Origin: Bacteroidota bacterium
Lineage (GTDB): Bacteria; Bacteroidota; Bacteroidia; Chitinophagales; Chitinophagaceae
Assembly (NCBI GenBank): GCA_023433755.1
Contig: JAEYUA010000100.1
Location: 1-15,578 of the forward strand
DNA length: 15,578 nucleotides
Direction: 5' to 3'
Shown here: positions 14,348-15,578 of the stretch, in pieces
How the letters are laid out: each line of letters begins with the position of its first letter
Position numbering within the stretch: the first letter of the stretch is position 1
Position numbers and translations under genes: made by a program
The notes under the pieces: model-generated
What the model saw: only the letters and a program-made list of their open reading frames with translations
The model's database searches: none
What the model was told of the DNA's origin: nothing

Positions 14348-14443
14348 GTATTACGCTTAATATATTGTTGAAATATCCATTGAAACTTCAATCATTCTCT
14401 CAAAACTGCTATTTTGCAATCTTATACAAAGTAAAGGCAGAGA
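14348..14443. promoter_or_regulatory. Divergent promoter region of the kinase operon and the S41 protease
   Basis: These 96 AT-rich bases must hold both promoters if the two genes are transcribed from here. The closest -7 candidates are shifted by a base: TATTTTGC at 14410-14417 on the plus strand and TACTTTG on the minus strand near 14427-14433. Neither fits TAnnTTTG exactly, so I do not place promoters precisely. Confidence 0.3.
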
Positions 14444-15578
14444 ATGAGGAATAAAAAATTACAGGTTTGGCTTCCGTTGATCTTTTCTTTGGTCATGATC
14501 GCGGGCATGGCCTTTGGCTTCGTGCTTCACAAGCAAACCGGTAATAGTAATTTTTTTAAAAGAGACCGGAGAAGTTCATTGCAGGAAGCGCTGGACCATA
14601 TCAAAAACCGGTACGTGGATGAAGTGAGTATCGATTCCATCCAGGACAATGCCATCAGCGAAGTGATGAACTATCTTGATCCCCACTCCGCCTATATACC
14701 AGCTACTGATGTAAGCCGGGAGAACGAGATCCTGGAAGGCAACTTCGAAGGCATTGGTGTGGAATTCAACATTTTTGACGATACCGTGCATGTGTTGTAT
14801 GTAGTGCCTGATGGTCCGAGCGACCAGGCAGGATTGCATATTGGCGATAAAATCATCAAGGTCAATGATTCTTCGATTGTAGGTCCGCGTATTGGAGCAG
14901 ACATCCGTGACCTCATCAGGGGCAAGGGAGGTACCAAGGTAAAGCTGACCATTCTACGGGGTAATACTACACAATTCAAGGAGGTGGTGAGAGGGAAGAT
15001 CCCTTTGCCTTCTCTTGATGCAGCCTATATGATGGATGCCACAACCGGCTATATCAAACTTAATAAGTTCGCTGAACCAACCTACCGCGAATTCATGCAT
15101 GCTTTTGAAGGCCTGCAGGCCAAGGGTTTAAAAAATCTTGTTTTGGATCTCAGGGGAAATGGAGGCGGTTATATCAAACAGGCAGTGAATGTGGCTGATG
15201 AATTTCTGGATGGTGAAAAGCTGATCGTTTATACCGAAGGCGCCAATATCAAAAAAGAAGAATACAAAGCAAGGCGGGATGGTTTATTCGAAACCGGGAA
15301 ACTGGTTTTGCTGGTTGATGAACTCACTGCCAGCGCCAGCGAGATCATCGCGGGAGCCATCCAGGACTGGGACCGCGGCACCATTATCGGGAGGCGCACT
15401 TTTGGCAAAGGCCTGGTGCAGGCTCCTTATGAATTGAGTGATGGTTCTGTACTGCGACTGACCGTTGCCAGGTATTATACCCCTGTGGGTCGCAGCATCC
15501 AGCGCCCTTATGACAAAGGAAGAAAAGAATATATGCTGGATCTGAATGACCGTTTCGAACATGGTGAATTTTTTTCGG
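14444..15578 (+). CDS. S41 family C-terminal processing peptidase (3' end missing)
   Basis: Reading from ATG at 14444, 378 codons are open to the window edge, so the gene is cut at its 3' end. Residues 8-28 form an uncleaved signal anchor (WLPLIFSLVMIAGMAFGFVL), placing the enzyme in the periplasm. The N-terminal LDPHSAYIP (78-86) is typical of tail-specific proteases. A PDZ domain spans about 98-175, starting near GIGVEFNI. The peptidase core has DLRGNGGGY at 235-243, TASASE with the nucleophile S297, and FGKGLVQ with K322 and Q326. The 25- and 4-residue spacings match the Ser-Lys-Gln triad of CtpB/Prc, so the enzyme should be active. Such proteases trim periplasmic or membrane proteins and peptidoglycan-hydrolase regulators. 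The start is supported by AAAGGCAG ahead of the ATG. Divergent from the peptidoglycan-recycling operon; a functional link is possible but unproven. Confidence 0.95.
   Translation, partial: MRNKKLQVWLPLIFSLVMIAGMAFGFVLHKQTGNSNFFKRDRRSSLQEALDHIKNRYVDEVSIDSIQDNAISEVMNYLDPHSAYIPATDVSRENEILEGNFEGIGVEFNIFDDTVHVLYVVPDGPSDQAGLHIGDKIIKVNDSSIVGPRIGADIRDLIRGKGGTKVKLTILRGNTTQFKEVVRGKIPLPSLDAAYMMDATTGYIKLNKFAEPTYREFMHAFEGLQAKGLKNLVLDLRGNGGGYIKQAVNVADEFLDGEKLIVYTEGANIKKEEYKARRDGLFETGKLVLLVDELTASASEIIAGAIQDWDRGTIIGRRTFGKGLVQAPYELSDGSVLRLTVARYYTPVGRSIQRPYDKGRKEYMLDLNDRFEHGEFFS

Overview
The window looks like chromosomal DNA of a Bacteroidota bacterium, probably of the Chitinophagaceae/Chitinophagales type. 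The evidence is a fused SpmA/SpmB-type membrane protein, a sdhC-sdhA-sdhB (cytochrome b, flavoprotein, iron-sulfur) operon of the Bacteroidota kind, a very large SprA-like outer-membrane beta-barrel protein, several lipoprotein/OMP-type signal peptides, promoter elements matching the Bacteroidota -7 box TAnnTTTG, and almost no Shine-Dalgarno sequences. All genes look intact except the two cut by the window edges. I see no tRNA, rRNA, transposase, integrase or CRISPR array.

Layout. 1-1241 (minus): 5' part of a nucleoside-recognition (SpmAB fusion) membrane protein running off the left edge. 1242-1451: divergent intergenic region filled with 7-bp-period repeat arrays, plus the ychF promoter. 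1452-2549 (plus): ychF. 2550-2707: convergent spacer with two mutually complementary 7-bp-period arrays. 2708-6199 (minus): a 1163-aa secreted, probably outer-membrane, beta-barrel protein. 6200-6399: leader, palindrome, intrinsic terminator and another 7-bp array. 6400-9969 (minus): sdhCAB, complex II (succinate:quinone oxidoreductase). 9970-10108: sdhC promoter and a long hairpin. 10109-11916 (minus): an AT-rich two-gene unit encoding a lipoprotein and a small outer-membrane barrel, bounded on both sides by hairpins and with its own promoter. 12079-14347 (minus): an operon of a BadF-type amino-sugar kinase, murQ and an uncharacterised 188-aa protein, probably for MurNAc/peptidoglycan recycling. 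14444-15578 (plus): divergent S41 C-terminal processing protease, cut by the right edge.

The core genes (ychF, sdhCAB, murQ/kinase, S41 protease) are ordinary housekeeping functions. The less ordinary material is (a) a set of heptanucleotide-period arrays of differing sequence, confined to intergenic DNA, three of them starting within one base of a stop codon and two pairs being mutually complementary; (b) the AT-rich lipoprotein/barrel pair of unknown function, which looks like a recent or accessory insertion between sdhC and the murQ operon; (c) the 188-aa unknown protein 5 bases behind murQ; and (d) the large SprA-like barrel protein. I do not see a clearly recognisable new defence or mobile system, and I do not claim one.
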